Assembly: GCF_030730905.1 (NCBI RefSeq)
Contig: NZ_JAVAMP010000013.1
Coordinates: 62,001 to 126,000, forward strand
Length of the DNA: 64,000 nt
Direction of reading: 5' to 3'
DNA from: Chengkuizengella axinellae
GTDB taxonomy: Bacteria > Bacillota > Bacilli > Paenibacillales > KCTC-33759
Shown here piece after piece: positions 52,879 to 62,424 of this stretch (within the stretch, counting starts at the first letter, position 1; every line of letters starts with the position of its first letter). The notes beneath the pieces are model-generated. The model had not been told where the DNA came from, made no database searches, and saw only the letters and a program-made list of their open reading frames with translations. The translations under genes were made by a program, and so were the position numbers.

Positions 52879-55110
52879 TTAACCATTCTGCTTCATCGTT
52901 AAGCTCACTCTTCCTTTTTTCTCATCCACTTTTAATACCCATACAGTGACAACATCACCAACGGATACGACATCTAATGGATGTTTAACAAATTTATCGC
53001 TCAGCTCTGAAATATGCACAAGCCCATCATTTTTAATACCGATATCAACAAATGCACCAAAGTCTATCACATTTCTAACTGTTCCTTTGAGCTCCATTCC
53101 GGGTTTGATATCCTCCAACTTTAAGACATCTGTTCTTAAAATAGGAGCTGGGAGATCCTCACGAGGGTCTCTGCCTGGTTTTTGCAAGCTTTCAATAATA
53201 TCCTTCATCGTTGGCACACCCACGTCCAGCTTAGTTGCAAGTTCCTCTGGATCACGTTCTTGTAGAGTGCTTTTAAATTGGGATGAATCCATTTGATTGG
53301 GCTCCAGTTGAAGCTCTTTGAACAGATGATCTACTATTTTATAAGACTCCGGATGTATTGGAGTATAGTCTAGTGGATTCTCTCCATCGCTGATTCTCAT
53401 AAAACCAACACACTGCTCAAACGTTTTCGCGCCTAAGCGAGGCACCTTCTTTAATTGCTCTCTTTTACCAAATTTCCCATTCTCCTCACGATACTTTACA
53501 ATATTTCTTGCAATCGTTTGGTTAACCCCAGAGACATAGGATAACAGAGACGGTGAAGCTGTATTTAAATCCACTCCTACATGGTTTACCGCAGATTCTA
53601 CAATGACCTTCAAGCTTTCCTCTAATCGTTTTTGTGAAACATCATGCTGGTATTGTCCAACACCTATAGATTTAGGATCAATCTTTACTAGCTCCGCTAA
53701 AGGATCTTGCAATCTTCTGCCAATTGAAATCGCGCTTCGCTCAGCAACATCTAGATCTGGAAACTCCTCTTGAGCTAGTTTAGATGCAGAATATACACTT
53801 GCACCCGCTTCATTGACAATCATATATTTCAAATCTAACTTTTGCAGCTCCCCAATTAAATCTGCTACAAATTGTTCCGTTTCTCTTGATGCTGTTCCAT
53901 TTCCAATGGCAATTAATTCTATACTGTACTGTGAAATGAATTTTTTGAACTTGGCTTTTGCTTCTGTTATTTTATTTTCTGGAGGAGTGGGATAAGTTAC
54001 AGCTATATCCAACATCTTGCCTGTATCATCTATTGCAGCAAGTTTACAACCGGTTCTATAGGCAGGATCAACTGCTAATACACTTGTTCCTTTAATAGGA
54101 GGCTGAAGAAGCAAGCTGTGAAGATTTTCTGCAAAAATATCAATCGCTTTCTCTTCCGCTTTTTCAGTTAACTCATTCCTTACCTCTCGCTCAATGGATG
54201 GGGCAATGAGTCGTTTGTACGCATCCTCTATAACTTGATGAAGAATATCTGATACGATAGATTTTCTAATGATGACTTGTTTAATGATATAGTCGTAAAT
54301 TCTTTCCACAGGTACGTCTAAACGAACCTTTAGGAAACCCTCACGTTCTCCACGATTAATGGCCAGAATTCTATGAGGTGGCATTTTTCGAATGGGCTCC
54401 TGATATGCATAGTACATTTCATATACGGATTCTGCTTCATTGTCCTTTGCCTCTACGTCGATCTGACTTTGATCATATGTAAATTTACGAATCCAAGCAC
54501 GAATCTGTGCATCATCTGAGATATTTTCAGCTATAATGTCCATTGCTCCTTGTATGGCATCATCTGCACTTTCTATCCCCTTTTCATGATCCACATATTT
54601 CTCTGCTTCAGATTGGATAGATCCTTCCTGCAGCTGCAGCATCATCCATTGAGAAAGCGGCTCTAATCCTCGATCCTTAGCTACAGTAGCACGAGTTTTT
54701 CTCTTTTGCTTATATGGACGATACAGATCTTCTACCATTTGGAGCTTTTCAGCTTTTATAATGTCTTGCTTTAATTTATCTGTCAATTTGCCTTGTTCAT
54801 CTATAAGACGAATCACTTCAAATTTTCGATCTTCTAGGTTGCGCAAATAAGTTAATCGTTCTTGGATTTCTCGTAGAGCAACCTCATTCAGTTCACCGGT
54901 TTTTTCTTTACGATACCTCGCTATAAAAGGAATTGTATTCCCTTCATCTAATAAACTAACTGTCGTTTTGACTTGACGATAGGATATCTGAAGTTCTTTT
55001 GTGATTTGCTTCTGAATTCGTTCTTGAACTTGCTCCCCTTTTTCTTCATTGATTTGTTCATTTTTTTCTATTACTACTTGTGTTTCATTTCCTGTTTCAT
55101 ACTCTGGCAA
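52879..55110 (-). CDS. tex: Tex family RNA-binding protein (YdcI)
   Basis: 743 aa. N-terminal Tex helical region (40-330; VSLLDEGNTIPFIARYRKEK), YqgF/RuvX-like RNase H fold (about 340-470; VLAVDPAYRTGCKLAAID, IAIGNGTASRETEQFV), tandem HhH (VGVDLNTASPSLLSYVSGVN), and a C-terminal S1 domain (660-740; MELKGTVRNVIDFGAFVDIG). An about 25-residue acidic extension precedes the usual start. TTG start with AGGAG. Binds nucleic acid; linked to transcription and translation quality. Syntenic with B. subtilis ydcI. Confidence 0.95.
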   Translation of the reverse strand: MPEYETGNETQVVIEKNEQINEEKGEQVQERIQKQITKELQISYRQVKTTVSLLDEGNTIPFIARYRKEKTGELNEVALREIQERLTYLRNLEDRKFEVIRLIDEQGKLTDKLKQDIIKAEKLQMVEDLYRPYKQKRKTRATVAKDRGLEPLSQWMMLQLQEGSIQSEAEKYVDHEKGIESADDAIQGAMDIIAENISDDAQIRAWIRKFTYDQSQIDVEAKDNEAESVYEMYYAYQEPIRKMPPHRILAINRGEREGFLKVRLDVPVERIYDYIIKQVIIRKSIVSDILHQVIEDAYKRLIAPSIEREVRNELTEKAEEKAIDIFAENLHSLLLQPPIKGTSVLAVDPAYRTGCKLAAIDDTGKMLDIAVTYPTPPENKITEAKAKFKKFISQYSIELIAIGNGTASRETEQFVADLIGELQKLDLKYMIVNEAGASVYSASKLAQEEFPDLDVAERSAISIGRRLQDPLAELVKIDPKSIGVGQYQHDVSQKRLEESLKVIVESAVNHVGVDLNTASPSLLSYVSGVNQTIARNIVKYREENGKFGKREQLKKVPRLGAKTFEQCVGFMRISDGENPLDYTPIHPESYKIVDHLFKELQLEPNQMDSSQFKSTLQERDPEELATKLDVGVPTMKDIIESLQKPGRDPREDLPAPILRTDVLKLEDIKPGMELKGTVRNVIDFGAFVDIGIKNDGLVHISELSDKFVKHPLDVVSVGDVVTVWVLKVDEKKGRVSLTMKQNG

Positions 55111-55164
55111 AAAGATCAGCTCCTGTATAAAAATTTGTAACCTTTAATTTATAAGTTATGTACA

Positions 55165-55199
55165 ACCACAAAAAGCGAGGGTTTAAGCCCTCGCTTTTT
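55165..55199 (-). terminator. terminator after ndoA
   Basis: AAAAAGCGAGGG / CCCTCGCTTTTT, 6-nt loop; bidirectional in form. Confidence 0.85.
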
Positions 55200-55211
55200 G
55201 AAGTCATCCTA

Positions 55212-55562
55212 TTAAAATTCAATTAACCCTACACTAATTTGCAAGGCTTCATCCACTTTACGCATCGTCTCTTCGTCAAGATGAGTAATTTTATCCGTTA
55301 ATCGTTGTTTATCAATGGTACGAATTTGTTCTAATAATATGACTGAATCACGATCAAACCCATGCGTTTTTGCGTCAATCTCAACATGTGTTGGTAGTTT
55401 AGCCTTTTGTATTTGTGCAGTAATTGCGGCAACTACAATAGTCGGGCTAAAACGATTACCTATATCATTTTGTATCACAATAACAGGTCTGACTCCACCT
55501 TGTTCAGATCCTACTACGGGTGATAAATCGGCATAAAACACATCCCCGCGTTTAACTATCAA
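55212..55562 (-). CDS. ndoA: MazF-family endoribonuclease toxin NdoA
   Basis: 116 aa, same length as B. subtilis NdoA (EndoA). [40 protein letters not shown] (catalytic Arg and Thr region) and [20 protein letters not shown]. Cleaves mRNA at UACAU in B. subtilis; specificity here presumably the same. Begins 3 bp after the antitoxin gene. In B. subtilis the rsb genes follow; here a terminator and tex do. Confidence 0.96.
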   Translation of the reverse strand: MIVKRGDVFYADLSPVVGSEQGGVRPVIVIQNDIGNRFSPTIVVAAITAQIQKAKLPTHVEIDAKTHGFDRDSVILLEQIRTIDKQRLTDKITHLDEETMRKVDEALQISVGLIEF

Positions 55563-55565
55563 GAG

Positions 55566-55856
55566 CTACACCCCGCTCACTAAACGGTCAACAGTATTGT
55601 CCGCTTCTTCCTCCGCTTGAAAAGCCTCCGATGCCATATTCAAATTGATTTTTGCCATTTCCATATATCCGCGCTGCATCGTCTCGCGAATATGTCTTTT
55701 TTTACGTTCCATGAGGTATACTTTCATTGCTTGTCGAATAAATTCGCTGCGATTGGATCGTTCCTGTTCTACGATTCCGTCAACCTCTTGTAATAAATGA
55801 TCAGGTAAACTTATCATAATCCTTTTAGTGTTCGTGTTATGTGCGTTGGACACCAA
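55566..55856 (-). CDS. ndoAI: antitoxin NdoAI (MazE type, ribbon-helix-helix)
   Basis: 96 aa from TTG at 55856, 7 nt after GGAGG; the longer frame begins without a site. N-terminal RHH domain TKRIMISLPDHLLQEVDGIV and SNRSEFIRQAMKVYLMERKK, then an acidic C-tail (ASEAFQAEEEADNTVDRLVS) that wraps NdoA. Neutralises the toxin and autoregulates the pair. Confidence 0.94.
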   Translation of the reverse strand: MVSNAHNTNTKRIMISLPDHLLQEVDGIVEQERSNRSEFIRQAMKVYLMERKKRHIRETMQRGYMEMAKINLNMASEAFQAEEEADNTVDRLVSGV

Positions 55857-56083
55857 TCTCACACCTCCAAAACATTTCCAAACCAATAATACCATTATGG
55901 CGTATATCAAGCAATTTTATACAAGAGATAATATATGCATTTGATATATCAAGTATGCTAGCCATAACAAAAAATCGTACATTTTTAAGGTTATTTTAAT
56001 CCTTGTAATATATATTCGATCAAATAAACGAAATTCCTTCAAGATTCTTCATTTTATGCATAGTAAATATTGGTAATTACTCG

Positions 56084-57250
56084 TCATAAGTGCAGACCAT
56101 TATGCACCATTACTATTTCACCATGTTTAACATATACTTTTGGAACTCGATGAGAGAGCATACAGACGATTTCATAATTAATGGTATCCAACTGTTCAGC
56201 CAATTCCTCTACAGGAATTTGTTCATTTCCTTGTTTACCAAACAAAACAACCTCTTCACCAGATTTTACATCTTCCAATTCGGTGACATTAATCATGCAT
56301 TGATCCATACAAATCGTACCAATAACAGGTACTCTTCTCCCTCTAATCAAAACATCAGCTTTTCCAGTCAACATACGTGAATATCCATCAGCATAACCAA
56401 TTGGCAATGTTGCGATTTGTTCATCATCTTTAGTAAAGTACTTCGTTCCATAGCTGATTCCAGAATGAGGAGGCAATACTTTCGACATAACTACTTTTGT
56501 TTTTAAGCTCATCACAGGTTTGAGATCTATTTGTTGATGATCTACTTCTGCAGATGGGTAAATTCCATACATACTAATCCCTAGTCTTACCATATTATAT
56601 GAACAATCAGGCAAATCAATTGCTGTAGCACTATTCCCTGTATGAATTTTAGAAAAGTGAATATTCTTATCTTCAAAATAATCAACAATAGATTTAAAAT
56701 GTTTATATTGGTCTAAAGTGTATGTCTTATCTTCTTCATCTGCATTTGCAAAATGAGTATAAATTCCTTCAATTTCAATGACATCATCTAATTTTAATAC
56801 TTTTTTAATAAATGGAATGGCATCATTTTCGTATCGAACACCTAAACGTCCCATACCTGTATCTATTTTAATATGAACTTTAACTGGTTTATCTTTTTTA
56901 ATTTTACTTAACGCATCGATCATTTCATCCTGAAAAACAGTTAATGTGATATTGTGCTCGATGGCTAAGTGTATTGCATCCGATGGAATGTATCCTAAAA
57001 CAAGGATAGGTGCAGTAATACCCGCTGAACGAAGCTCTAATGCTTCATCCAAAAACGCAACAGCTAAGTACCCAGCTCCACTGGATATCGCTTGTTTGGC
57101 TACTTCAACTGCACCATGCCCATATGCATTTGCTTTAATCACTGCCATGATCTCCATTTGATGCGGTAGGAACTCTTGAAACCTTATTAAATTATGATGT
57201 AAAGCGTCTAAAGAAATTTCAGCCCAAGTCGGGCGGTAGTATGAGTCCAT
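56084..57250 (-). CDS. alr: alanine racemase
   Basis: 388 aa. PLP lysine Lys39 in AVIKANAYGHGAVEVAK; RLGVRYEN; catalytic Tyr region GISYGTKYFTKDDEQIATLP and IGYADGYSRML; C-terminal ICMDQCMINVTEL. Supplies D-alanine for peptidoglycan. GAAGGTG before ATG. Sits ahead of ndoAI-ndoA as in B. subtilis, with 227 bp between alr and ndoAI. Confidence 0.97.
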   Translation of the reverse strand: MDSYYRPTWAEISLDALHHNLIRFQEFLPHQMEIMAVIKANAYGHGAVEVAKQAISSGAGYLAVAFLDEALELRSAGITAPILVLGYIPSDAIHLAIEHNITLTVFQDEMIDALSKIKKDKPVKVHIKIDTGMGRLGVRYENDAIPFIKKVLKLDDVIEIEGIYTHFANADEEDKTYTLDQYKHFKSIVDYFEDKNIHFSKIHTGNSATAIDLPDCSYNMVRLGISMYGIYPSAEVDHQQIDLKPVMSLKTKVVMSKVLPPHSGISYGTKYFTKDDEQIATLPIGYADGYSRMLTGKADVLIRGRRVPVIGTICMDQCMINVTELEDVKSGEEVVLFGKQGNEQIPVEELAEQLDTINYEIVCMLSHRVPKVYVKHGEIVMVHNGLHL

Positions 57251-57364
57251 CGAATGTTCACCTTCTTCTCACAATAAGGATTGTGATCTATCATCCCTAT
57301 CTAATTAATGTTAATCGCTTCTGATAGGGCTGTCAATGAACAAACAACAAACAAGTTTTGGAAC

Positions 57365-58414
57365 TTATTTTCCAATTTGTCCTTCTACGGACTGAGCAAT
57401 CTTCACCATTTCTTCCTTAGGCAAATTATCTGTCGTTAATTTAAATTCTACCCCATCATAAATCCAGGTTAGTGTTTTCTGCTGCTCACCTGTTAATACA
57501 GCCATAGTGTAACCTAAATCAATAATTTCACCTTGTGGAAGATTTACATCTTTGGAATCAGGTCTTTCCTCTAATATAGAATATTGATAAACTCCTTCAT
57601 AACGGATTAGAACAGCTAATTGATCATTACGTTCTATTTCTCTCAGATCCCAAATAGATACACCATCAGGGGTATAGCTAGGTTGAATGACTCCAAATGA
57701 TAGGTTCGTTGGACCTGAACCCTCTGCACCTTCTGTTTCCTGCTCCGCTAAAAATGTAGGTAATGATTTCATTTGCCACATGGACAAATTGCGCTGCATA
57801 TCAAATGCATCGTCCTCGAATTGTTTATCAAATTCGAACTCATTAAACTTCACTGAAACAAGAACTGTAGCATTTTCATCAGAAATTTCTACTTGTTGTG
57901 GACTGTATTCATCCTTGCTGAGCCAAATTTTTTGACGGTTTAAAGAACGATTCTGGTAATTAGCATCTACATCAAACACAAATGCCTTCAGCTCATCATC
58001 TGTTGTGAACTGTCTTTCAGTATCCGTTATAATACTATTCACCAACGTTTCATATAAGTACACTTGCCCTTGCTGCCCTGGCCAATCACTTTGGAATCGG
58101 AAACTCTTCTGCAAGTGTGGTGTAAGAACAAATACGCCTTCATCATTGCGCAGCACAATTTGTGTCACATCTCTACCTGTATTGGTAATTGAAATACGAT
58201 AATAATGAGGAGATTTGTAACTGACCTCTAATTGATACTCCTGTGCTTCATTTCCTGTATTGAGTGTCATTGTTCCCGTTCCATGATAACTTTCCATATC
58301 TTTAATTTTCTTTTCTAGATCGTTCACTACGTCATCTGCATCTCTCGCACCGCATGCTGACAAAATAAGTGACACGCTTATCACAATGATAAAAACCCAT
58401 GTGATTTTACGCAT
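57365..58414 (-). CDS. ydcC: YdcC-like sporulation-associated lipoprotein
   Basis: 349 aa from ATG at 58414 behind GTGGAGGGG (the GTG of the longer frame is part of that site). Lipoprotein signal with LILSACGAR (Cys near 21). LolA/RseB-like fold: KKIKDMESYHGTGTMTL, YQLEVSYKSPHYYRISIT, NRQKIWLSKDEYSPQQVEIS, and a C-terminal DUF4367-like GYTMAVLTGEQQKTLTWIYD. B. subtilis YdcC is a sigma-E lipoprotein in the same position before alr. Confidence 0.88.
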   Translation of the reverse strand: MRKITWVFIIVISVSLILSACGARDADDVVNDLEKKIKDMESYHGTGTMTLNTGNEAQEYQLEVSYKSPHYYRISITNTGRDVTQIVLRNDEGVFVLTPHLQKSFRFQSDWPGQQGQVYLYETLVNSIITDTERQFTTDDELKAFVFDVDANYQNRSLNRQKIWLSKDEYSPQQVEISDENATVLVSVKFNEFEFDKQFEDDAFDMQRNLSMWQMKSLPTFLAEQETEGAEGSGPTNLSFGVIQPSYTPDGVSIWDLREIERNDQLAVLIRYEGVYQYSILEERPDSKDVNLPQGEIIDLGYTMAVLTGEQQKTLTWIYDGVEFKLTTDNLPKEEMVKIAQSVEGQIGK

Positions 58415-58556
58415 GTTTATCCCCTCCACAAAAAGTTTAATTTACTGATACATGTCTATGTGGAAACTTGGACAATTATGCAGACTAGCTTGACAAGCTT
58501 GAAGGATTGTTATGTAAAAATGCATAAAAGAATAAGCAAAAGCACAATTTAGACTT

Positions 58557-59633
58557 ATGGAAAGCAAAACATATCCAATTACTCGGACAAAACTTTTGAT
58601 TTTTTTAGTACAAAGCCAAATTGCATTAGCAACTGCTAGAATTGTTCAAATTTTAAGCGCGGAGGTAAATAAAGACGCTTGGATTTCTGTGCTTGTTTCT
58701 GGACTTATTATACAGTTCGTAGCGATTCTCCTCTGGCTCTTATTAAAGAGGTATCCAACTTCAACATGGTATTCGTTGTTATCTTCAACGCTTGGTTCTT
58801 TTTTTGGAAAAACATTGAGTCTTTTATACGCAGCTTTTTTTATTTATTTAGCCACATTAGAGGTTTTATCTGCTGCTGAGTTATTGCAATATTGGATGCT
58901 TACATTCACTCCAAAATTCATTACTATTATTCTTGTGACATTAGCAGCTGTGTTGCTCGCAAGAGAAAATATCTCAGCCATCATTCGATTCTATTCTTTT
59001 ACCATTTTTTTTATTTTTTTATTTCCTATCTTAGCAACAGTGACTTACTCAAATTTTGACTTGCGTAATATATTGCCCATTGGATCTTCTGGAACCTCTG
59101 CAATTCTGAATGCTTCTTATGAATCATTTTGTTCCTTGGCAGGCTTTATCGCTATTATCATGTTATATTCGGAGACTGAAGGTTCATCTGCACAAAAACT
59201 GCGTACGATGCTTATTTCAAATATTTGCAGCATATGTTTTTTTACTTTTTTAATATTTTCAGCTTCAGCGGTTCTTGGGCCTGAACTTCTTAAAGCAGCC
59301 AAGTTTCATCTCACTTTTATGGTAAGAGACGTCACACTAGGTTTAATTCAAAGAATTGATTTATATTATGTACTCATTGGATTAGTGTTTAAAATTATTT
59401 CCTGCATCACATTTTTATACCTTTCTGCCTCAGGGGTTGGACACGTATTTCATAAAAATCAACATCGAAAAGCCGTTCATTATTTGGGGTTCATTGTTGT
59501 TCTATTAGCTATTTCCTCTTTATTCGATGGAAAAATGATAAATAACTTTGTAATTACTATTTTTGTGGCGATCATCCCTAGCTTGTTACTGCTTTTCACC
59601 TATCTATTTCAAAACAAAAAGAAAAAAGTGTAG
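58557..59633 (+). CDS. spore germinant receptor B subunit (GerAB family)
   Basis: 358 aa, ten helices, APC-superfamily fold. ITRTKLLIFLVQSQIALATA opening and DAWISVLVSGLIIQFVAILL are standard; STLGSFFGKTLSLLYAAFFI and LYSETEGSSAQKLRTMLISN follow. Inner spore membrane; the B subunit binds the nutrient germinant. First gene of a B-A-C operon. No good Shine-Dalgarno lies before ATG at 58557, unusual next to its neighbours. Confidence 0.92.
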   Translation: MESKTYPITRTKLLIFLVQSQIALATARIVQILSAEVNKDAWISVLVSGLIIQFVAILLWLLLKRYPTSTWYSLLSSTLGSFFGKTLSLLYAAFFIYLATLEVLSAAELLQYWMLTFTPKFITIILVTLAAVLLARENISAIIRFYSFTIFFIFLFPILATVTYSNFDLRNILPIGSSGTSAILNASYESFCSLAGFIAIIMLYSETEGSSAQKLRTMLISNICSICFFTFLIFSASAVLGPELLKAAKFHLTFMVRDVTLGLIQRIDLYYVLIGLVFKIISCITFLYLSASGVGHVFHKNQHRKAVHYLGFIVVLLAISSLFDGKMINNFVITIFVAIIPSLLLLFTYLFQNKKKKV

Positions 59634-59653
59634 AGAATATGGGAGTGTAAAAA

Positions 59654-61063
59654 GTGAAATTGTTACATACATTTTTTAACAAAAAACAACATCAAACAAA
59701 ACAGAACACCAAACACCAAACAAAAGTATCTTCCATTTTATCTAAAAACCAATCACATATTGATTCGATTTTTAACCATACAGATGACGTAACTTCAAAA
59801 AAAATAAATTTTCTCGAGAAAACAGGGGTTATGTTTTATATTCATTCATTAGTACATCAATTTGATATTGCCGAACGCATCATTGAACCACTAAGTTCTG
59901 CAGAAGAAAATCAGTTAGAGCAAGTACTATCCTTTGTTTCAATTGAAAAAACAGATTTTATGGATGAAGTGATCGATTTAATGTTGGAAGGGAAATGCGT
60001 GATTTTTCTGGAATCTAGTTCTGAAGCTTATATTATTAGTGTTTCAGAACTTCTAGGACGTGAGGTTTCCCCTTCTGAAGCAGAACAAGTCGTCATTGGA
60101 TCGCATATTAGTTATGTCGAGATCATTTCAAGAAATCTATCTCTTATTCGAAATTCTTTGAAAAACCCTGATTTATCGGTAAAAAACCATCATTGCGGAA
60201 CACGTACAAAAAACAAACTAGCGCTATTATATATGAATAATATGGCAGATGATAAAATGATTAAAAAAATTCAAAGCAAAATACGAAACATCAATATAGA
60301 TGCATTAGAAGGTTTAGGAGAACTACAGAAATTATTAGAGGACATACCCTTTACTCCATTCCCCCAATTTCTCTGGACAGAGAGAGTAGATAAAACTGCA
60401 TCTCTTTTATTAAAAGGAAGAGCCGCATTGTTAGTGGATGGTTACCCAGGAGCACTAATCTTGCCAGCTACTTTTTTTGATTTCTTTCAAGCATCCGATG
60501 ACTTTAATTCTAGATGGTTAGTTAGTTTATTCTATCCGTTTATACGAATCTTTGCCATGGCAGCTTCCATACTTTTGCCAGCTTATTATATTAGTGTCGT
60601 ATCGTTTAACTTCGATACGATTTCATTAGATCTAATATTGCCTATCCAAGATGCACTTCAGACCGTGCCGTTTACTCCTTTTGTTGAAGCTATTTTTATG
60701 AGTCTTACCTTAGAGCTCCTTCGAGAATCTGCTGTACGTCTGCCACGACCTATCGCAGAAACAGTAGGGATTGTTGGAGGTTTAATTATAGGTGATGCTA
60801 TTGTAGATGCCGGATTAGTCTCAAATTTTATGATCATTATTATAGCTCTTACAGGTATTGCTACATTTGTGGGTCCATATAATGAGATGAGAGTTACCAT
60901 CCGTTTAATCAGTTTCCCAATGATGGCCGCTGCGTCATTATTAGGTCTAACAGGAATGACATTTGGGATTGTATTCGTTATGATTCATCTCTGTACATTA
61001 CAATCTTACGGAAAGCCCTATTTTTCATTCGATCATTTAATTGGAATTTCAACTAAAACTTAA
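59654..61063 (+). CDS. spore germinant receptor A subunit (GerAA family)
   Basis: 469 aa. N-terminal soluble domain (1-270) with GKCVIFLESSSEAYIIS and NKLALLYMNNMADDKMIKKI, then the conserved FTPFPQFLWTERVDKTASLL and LLKGRAALLVDGYPGALILP, and four or five C-terminal helices with ESAVRLPRPIAETVGIVGGL. Usual members carry R-x-x-R around SLIRNSLKNPDL, present here. GTG start with GGGAGTG. 20 bp after the B gene. Confidence 0.93.
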   Translation: MKLLHTFFNKKQHQTKQNTKHQTKVSSILSKNQSHIDSIFNHTDDVTSKKINFLEKTGVMFYIHSLVHQFDIAERIIEPLSSAEENQLEQVLSFVSIEKTDFMDEVIDLMLEGKCVIFLESSSEAYIISVSELLGREVSPSEAEQVVIGSHISYVEIISRNLSLIRNSLKNPDLSVKNHHCGTRTKNKLALLYMNNMADDKMIKKIQSKIRNINIDALEGLGELQKLLEDIPFTPFPQFLWTERVDKTASLLLKGRAALLVDGYPGALILPATFFDFFQASDDFNSRWLVSLFYPFIRIFAMAASILLPAYYISVVSFNFDTISLDLILPIQDALQTVPFTPFVEAIFMSLTLELLRESAVRLPRPIAETVGIVGGLIIGDAIVDAGLVSNFMIIIIALTGIATFVGPYNEMRVTIRLISFPMMAAASLLGLTGMTFGIVFVMIHLCTLQSYGKPYFSFDHLIGISTKT

Positions 61064-61144
61064 AGAAATCTCATAGATTGGACGAGCTGAAACCTATGCT
61101 CATGTGACTTAATACTTCAAGGTACAAGAAAAGTGGGGGTTCAT

Positions 61145-62239
61145 GTGTTAAAAAGATATGCTCAATCATTTGTGCTATTGTTGTTTATATTCTTACTGAA
61201 TGGATGCTGGGATCAACGTTTATTAAATGAATTATTTATTGTTATTGGTGAAGGAGTTGAGAAGAAGGAAGATAAACTTATTGTAAGAACTGCGTTCGTT
61301 TCTGAAGAAGAAGGAAAACAAAAAATCGATGTAGTTGTAGCTGAAGCAGGGACACTGCAAGGAAATACGCTGATTGCTAATCAGTTTACAGGGGGAACAA
61401 ATTCAGTTTCTGACATTTTGTACACTGTTATGAGCAGTGAAGTTGCCAAAGAAATTGAACTGTTATCATTATTTAGTGTTGATTATGTGTCTTCGTCTAA
61501 TGTATTAAAACTGATTCCAATCGTCACAGATGAAGAGATGCACCAAGTTTTTGAAATCATAGAAACAAAAAATGATTATAAATATACAGCTGGTCTATTA
61601 GAAGATGCAGCTTATGATACGATAACAACATCCACTAACTTACAAAAGCTTTTACCTCTTTTATATGATCCTGCTATGGACTTTACACTTCCCTATTTAA
61701 CCATCAAACAGAACAAATTAAAAATTTCAGGCATAGCATTATTTCATGATAAAAAGTATTCAGGCAGCACCTTACTTGATGGTGATGCAACCTTCTTATT
61801 ATTAATGGCCAACCAAAAAGGAACACGCGCACGAATTGAAGTTCAAATCACTGAATTTGATGCCCCTTTTTATGTTCTTTCTGAAATTAAAAAGAGCAAA
61901 AGTGAAATCAACATCGACAGAGTAAATAGTGGAAAAATTAAAGCGTCCATCGATTTATCATTACAGGTATTTATTCAAGAAACTTCGAATGTAAATCAAT
62001 ATGCTAAACATGAATCCAGTTTAAACAAAATACTTGAAAACCATTTTACAGAAAAAGCAAAGGGAATTATACAAACTTTACAAGAGGCAAATTGTGACGT
62101 TTTTGGATTTGGTCGAGAATTAAGAGCTTATTATCCAGAGGTTTGGAAAACACTAGATTGGGAAACACAGTATCCTTCAATTTTAATTGAGCCTCATATT
62201 TCTGTTGAAATCATCAATATGTCTTTGATGGATTTTTAA
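61145..62239 (+). CDS. spore germinant receptor C subunit lipoprotein (GerAC family)
   Basis: 364 aa from GTG at 61145, 5 nt after GGGGG; the GTG at 61133 overlaps that site. Lipoprotein signal FLLNGCWDQRLLNEL with the GCWD motif. ISGIALFHDKKYSGSTLLDG and FGFGRELRAYYPEVWKTLDW are the conserved C-terminal features. Completes the germinant receptor on the outer face of the inner spore membrane. Confidence 0.93.
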   Translation: MLKRYAQSFVLLLFIFLLNGCWDQRLLNELFIVIGEGVEKKEDKLIVRTAFVSEEEGKQKIDVVVAEAGTLQGNTLIANQFTGGTNSVSDILYTVMSSEVAKEIELLSLFSVDYVSSSNVLKLIPIVTDEEMHQVFEIIETKNDYKYTAGLLEDAAYDTITTSTNLQKLLPLLYDPAMDFTLPYLTIKQNKLKISGIALFHDKKYSGSTLLDGDATFLLLMANQKGTRARIEVQITEFDAPFYVLSEIKKSKSEINIDRVNSGKIKASIDLSLQVFIQETSNVNQYAKHESSLNKILENHFTEKAKGIIQTLQEANCDVFGFGRELRAYYPEVWKTLDWETQYPSILIEPHISVEIINMSLMDF

Positions 62240-62424
62240 TTAATTATTTATTAGTGTTTTTTAGAGAGTAGGTAGGCATCCACTTCCGCACCGTTGCACA
62301 AAGCAGAAATGTCAGATAAACACGATTAACACATTTAGTGCTGAAAACTAAGCCGTTTCACAATTTCAGTGGATACCTAATCCCTTTTTAAATATTTCTA
62401 GATGTTTTTAACATAACCATTGCT
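62240..62424. other. intergenic region between convergent gerC-type and ltrA-type genes
   Basis: Holds an inverted repeat TAGGCATCCACT (62273-62284) / AGTGGATACCTA (62368-62379), one mismatch, 83-nt spacer, and the smaller hairpin TAGT / ACTA inside. Could be a structured terminator region or a decayed element. Confidence 0.4.
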
